A stretch of DNA of 64,000 nt. Origin: Neomelitea salexigens DSM 19753. GTDB lineage: Bacteria > Pseudomonadota > Gammaproteobacteria > Pseudomonadales > Spongiibacteraceae. Both the position numbers and the translations under genes were made by a program. Positions 61,835 to 64,000 of this stretch are shown piece after piece. Each line of letters begins with the position of its first letter. The stretch's first letter is position 1. The DNA is taken from assembly GCF_000422345.1 (NCBI RefSeq), contig NZ_AULP01000009.1:62001-126000 (forward strand), read 5' to 3'. The notes under the pieces are model-generated. The model was given only the letters and a program-made list of their open reading frames with translations. It made no database searches and was not told where the DNA came from.

Positions 61835-62302
61835 ATGGCATCACTGTTAAAACCCAAGGCCGGTTCGGTAGCGAGTATGCTCGCCATGCTTTTCGGCGTC
61901 GATGACTTAGAGGTGGGCGACGGTGATGCGTCTCTGCCATCATCTGCGATAGGGGCGAGCTATGTCGATGATGAGGGTGCACTGGTTGCTATGCTCGTTG
62001 CCGATTATTCATTCGCCGCATTTTCGGGAGCCGCACTTTCAATGATTCCCAAAGGTGGCGCTGAGGATATGGCTAAAGACGAGGATCTCTCCGAGGGTGT
62101 GCGGGCTAACTTCTACGAAGTGGCGAACATTTGTTCGCGATTGCTGATGAATGATCAATCCACCCATATAAAGCTGGTGGAACTCGTCGAAGGGGCTGCG
62201 TTGGCAGATGCCGTTGGCACCCTAGAGGGTTCAGCGGTGGTAGGTTTTAACGTGCCGATCCCGCGCTATGGTAATGGCAAGTTATACTTCGTCGTCTCGT
62301 AG
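61835..62302 (+). CDS. CheX/CheC-like protein, candidate CheY phosphatase
   Basis: The 155-residue protein has the single ExxN pair (E95, N98 in YEVANICSRLLMN) of the CheC/CheX/FliY phosphatase family, with the right helical context, but lacks the Asp/Ser four residues before the Glu that most members have. Sequence similarity elsewhere is weak. Its place directly after cheY supports dephosphorylation of CheY. Two such candidates in one cluster (also 59290) would be unusual. Confidence 0.55.
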   Translation: MASLLKPKAGSVASMLAMLFGVDDLEVGDGDASLPSSAIGASYVDDEGALVAMLVADYSFAAFSGAALSMIPKGGAEDMAKDEDLSEGVRANFYEVANICSRLLMNDQSTHIKLVELVEGAALADAVGTLEGSAVVGFNVPIPRYGNGKLYFVVS

Positions 62303-62304
62303 CG

Positions 62305-62697
62305 ATGAAAGCGATAGAAGCGACTGGCGTCGCACGGATGTTTTATCTGTCTGCGGGGCTTCTGTTCCTGTTACTGGCATTGGCTGGTGTGTTTCTGCCA
62401 TTACTCCCGACCACTCCCTTTTTGCTGCTTACCGCAGCGTGTTTTTCAAAGAGTTCTGAGCGCTGTCATCAACGTTTGTTAGCGAGTCGTTTGTTCGGCC
62501 CGACGATAAAGCGCTGGGAACGTCAGCGCTGTGTAAACTGCCGAACAAAATGGATCGCCGTCTTCTCTATGCTTGCCGTTGGAGGGTGCTCGGTTGTCTT
62601 TGCCGTCCCGACACTCGCCGGACAAATCGCCTGCGCCGCCTTAATGGCTGTTGGAGGCGCGGTGGTGATTTCTCTGAAGACCTGTATTTCTCATTGA
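62305..62697 (+). CDS. DUF454 (YbaN-type) membrane protein
   Basis: The 130-residue protein has three or four membrane helices and the YbaN family pattern GLLFLLLALAGVFLPLLPTTPFLLLTAACFSKSSER. The function is unknown. It begins two bases after the CheX-like gene, so it is co-translated within the chemotaxis cluster, although the family is normally unlinked to chemotaxis. Confidence 0.88.
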   Translation: MKAIEATGVARMFYLSAGLLFLLLALAGVFLPLLPTTPFLLLTAACFSKSSERCHQRLLASRLFGPTIKRWERQRCVNCRTKWIAVFSMLAVGGCSVVFAVPTLAGQIACAALMAVGGAVVISLKTCISH

Positions 62698-62799
62698 TGG
62701 TTATCGTAATTGCGGTAGGTGCCATTACTTATGGTCTGTGAGGCAATCGCTATGATGTACTCAGAGTGAAGTTTCAGTGCTTAACCTAGGGGCGTTGCT

Positions 62800-63648
62800 G
62801 TGAGTGCTGCGGAAGATCTATCTGACGTGAAGTTTGAATTTCAGTTCAAAGATCGCGACTTCGATAAGTTAAAAGAGATAGTGTACGCGCGCACAGGGAT
62901 TACCTTGGGGGAGGAAAAGCGTCAACTCGTATACAGTCGCTTTGCCAAGCGTCTTCGTAAATTGAATCTTCGCAATTTCTCGGAATACATTGAGTACTTC
63001 GAGCAAAATGAGGAATCGGAAGTCACCGATTTTATCAACGCCATCACGACAAACTTCACCAGTTTTTTCCGGGAGCCGCACCATTTCGAGTTTCTTAAAG
63101 ACTTTATTGCCAGCCGTGATATGGCGTCCAAGTATTGCCGGATTTGGTCAGCTGGATGCAGCAGTGGTGAAGAGCCTTACAGTATCGCGATGACGGTATT
63201 GGATAGCATCGCTAACCCAGACTCATGGGATCTGAAGATTCTGTGCACCGATATCGACACGTCAGTATTGCGCAAAGCAGAACAGGGTGTTTATGACGCA
63301 GCGCGCGTTGAAGGTATTGATGAGCGGCTGCTATCCCGTTTTTTTATGCGCGGAAAAGGCCCGCGCAAAGGATTCGTTAAGGTTCGCGATGACGTGCGCA
63401 CCAATATGGTGTTTCGCCAACTGAATTTTTTAGATGAGTTCCCGTTTAAGAAGGGTTTCGATCTTATTTTTTTTCGCAATGTCATTATCTATTTTGATAA
63501 AGACACGCAAAGAAAAATATTTAGCAAAATTGCAAAACTACAAAAACCTGGTGATGTGTTGATCATTGGCCACTCTGAAAATCTCGCGGGGGTGACCGAT
63601 AAGTACGCACTGATCGGCAGAACGATATATCAGCGATTAGATAATTAG
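62800..63648 (+). CDS. cheR: Chemotaxis protein methyltransferase CheR
   Basis: The 282-residue enzyme methylates chemoreceptor glutamates using SAM. Visible motifs are the N-terminal CheR domain (GITLGEEKRQLVYSRFAKRLRKL), TNFTSFFREPHHFEFL, the SAM-binding WSAGCSSGEEPYSIAM, CTDIDTSVLRKA and FDLIFFRNVIIYFD. The start is a GTG. It is followed by a receptor gene. Confidence 0.96.
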   Translation: MSAAEDLSDVKFEFQFKDRDFDKLKEIVYARTGITLGEEKRQLVYSRFAKRLRKLNLRNFSEYIEYFEQNEESEVTDFINAITTNFTSFFREPHHFEFLKDFIASRDMASKYCRIWSAGCSSGEEPYSIAMTVLDSIANPDSWDLKILCTDIDTSVLRKAEQGVYDAARVEGIDERLLSRFFMRGKGPRKGFVKVRDDVRTNMVFRQLNFLDEFPFKKGFDLIFFRNVIIYFDKDTQRKIFSKIAKLQKPGDVLIIGHSENLAGVTDKYALIGRTIYQRLDN

Positions 63649-63708
63649 CCGGCTCTCATGACCAGAGGTATGAGATAGGGCAGCATAGATAGGTTCAGGA
63701 GAAATCAT

Positions 63709-64000
63709 ATGGCAGCGCAGAATACAAAACCCGCAACGGCCCGCCGTACTACTAGCACTGCGAAGACCCCCCGTCGCAGCAAAGCCGATCAACAACAACT
63801 TCAGGAGTTGGCGCGTTGGCGAACTGCCGTCGGTGGGGCGATGACCGCTATCATGATGGTCGACCGCGACCTCGTGGTCACCTATGTGAATGACTCCACG
63901 CAAAAGCTACTTGCTAAGCACGCAGATGCCTTGGCGGCCACGTATCCAGGCTTTGATGCGAATAATATCGTGGGTACCTGCATCGATATTTTTCACAAGG
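63709..64000 (+). CDS. PAS-domain chemoreceptor (partial, runs off the end)
   Basis: An ATG at 63709 with AGGAG about eight bases before it opens a frame that stays open to the window end (97 codons). After a basic, Thr/Ala-rich lead, it contains a PAS-domain pattern (MMVDRDLVVTYVNDST, NNIVGTCIDIF) typical of soluble or membrane PAS chemoreceptors next to cheR. The methyl-accepting part would lie beyond the window. Confidence 0.8.
   Translation, partial: MAAQNTKPATARRTTSTAKTPRRSKADQQQLQELARWRTAVGGAMTAIMMVDRDLVVTYVNDSTQKLLAKHADALAATYPGFDANNIVGTCIDIFHK

Noticed and set aside
1-64000. CRISPR arrays, tRNA or rRNA genes, insertion sequences
   Set aside because: No regularly spaced repeats, cloverleaf-like tRNA sequences, rRNA-like blocks or transposase-like products were seen on reading the window; a tRNA/rRNA/IS search would confirm.

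Overview
The window reads as chromosome of an aerobic or microaerobic heterotrophic gammaproteobacterium. The FNR/ANR-controlled ccoNOQP-ccoGHIS block, a LiuR-LiuABCDE leucine operon, a methionine-salvage operon, two large TonB-dependent receptors and a PAS-chemoreceptor gene set together suggest a marine Cellvibrionales/Spongiibacteraceae-like lineage. That placement is inference from gene content, not from a marker gene. No rRNA, tRNA, CRISPR array, insertion sequence or phage gene was seen.

Region by region. 0.1-7.6 kb: a molybdopterin oxidoreductase behind a 17-bp palindrome, a TonB-dependent receptor, a membrane-anchored M20 peptidase and a sulfotransferase-like protein. 8.1-14.2 kb: a compact biosynthetic cluster with a one-module C-A-T-TE peptide synthetase whose adenylation pocket reads as a glycine code, a sterol/macrolide-type glycosyltransferase and an EntD-like phosphopantetheinyl transferase. 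It ends stop-on-stop against nhaC. 15.7-20.6 kb: a catabolic-looking cluster (P450, SDR, TetR, Rieske oxygenase, acetoacetate-decarboxylase-like protein) with a palindromic operator candidate. 20.7-32.9 kb: the low-oxygen regulon (hemerythrin protein, hemN, fnr, a Yip1-type membrane protein, ccoNOQPGHIS and a SafE-type membrane protein). Three FNR-type boxes here each have a -10 element at nearly the same distance.

33.0-39.9 kb: the leucine/isovalerate operon liuRABCDE (minus strand) with a sigma70-type promoter overlapping a palindrome. 40.0-42.9 kb: methionine salvage mtnABDC. 43.0-46.6 kb: a DUF2489 protein, then a minus-strand group of cysteine synthase, LemA, a GIDE-like EF-hand membrane protein and TetR. 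46.8-48.4 kb: a DoxX-like protein and an ECF sigma/ChrR cupin anti-sigma pair, with a self-type sigma promoter inside the DoxX gene. 48.5-52.0 kb: a second TonB receptor and an alpha/beta hydrolase. 52.1-55.6 kb: a signalling operon of a 55-residue membrane peptide gene, a Cache-HAMP-kinase-Hpt protein and a REC-GGDEF diguanylate cyclase.

55.8-64.0 kb: a chemotaxis cluster (CheY-like, CheA, CheW, STAS protein, a CheZ-like helical protein, CheD, HDOD protein, CheY, a CheX/CheC-like protein, DUF454 protein, CheR, PAS receptor running off the end). The STAS, CheZ-like and CheX-like proteins are the least explained parts of it. Together with the glycine peptide-synthetase cluster and the LemA/EF-hand pair they are the best places to look for undescribed biology.
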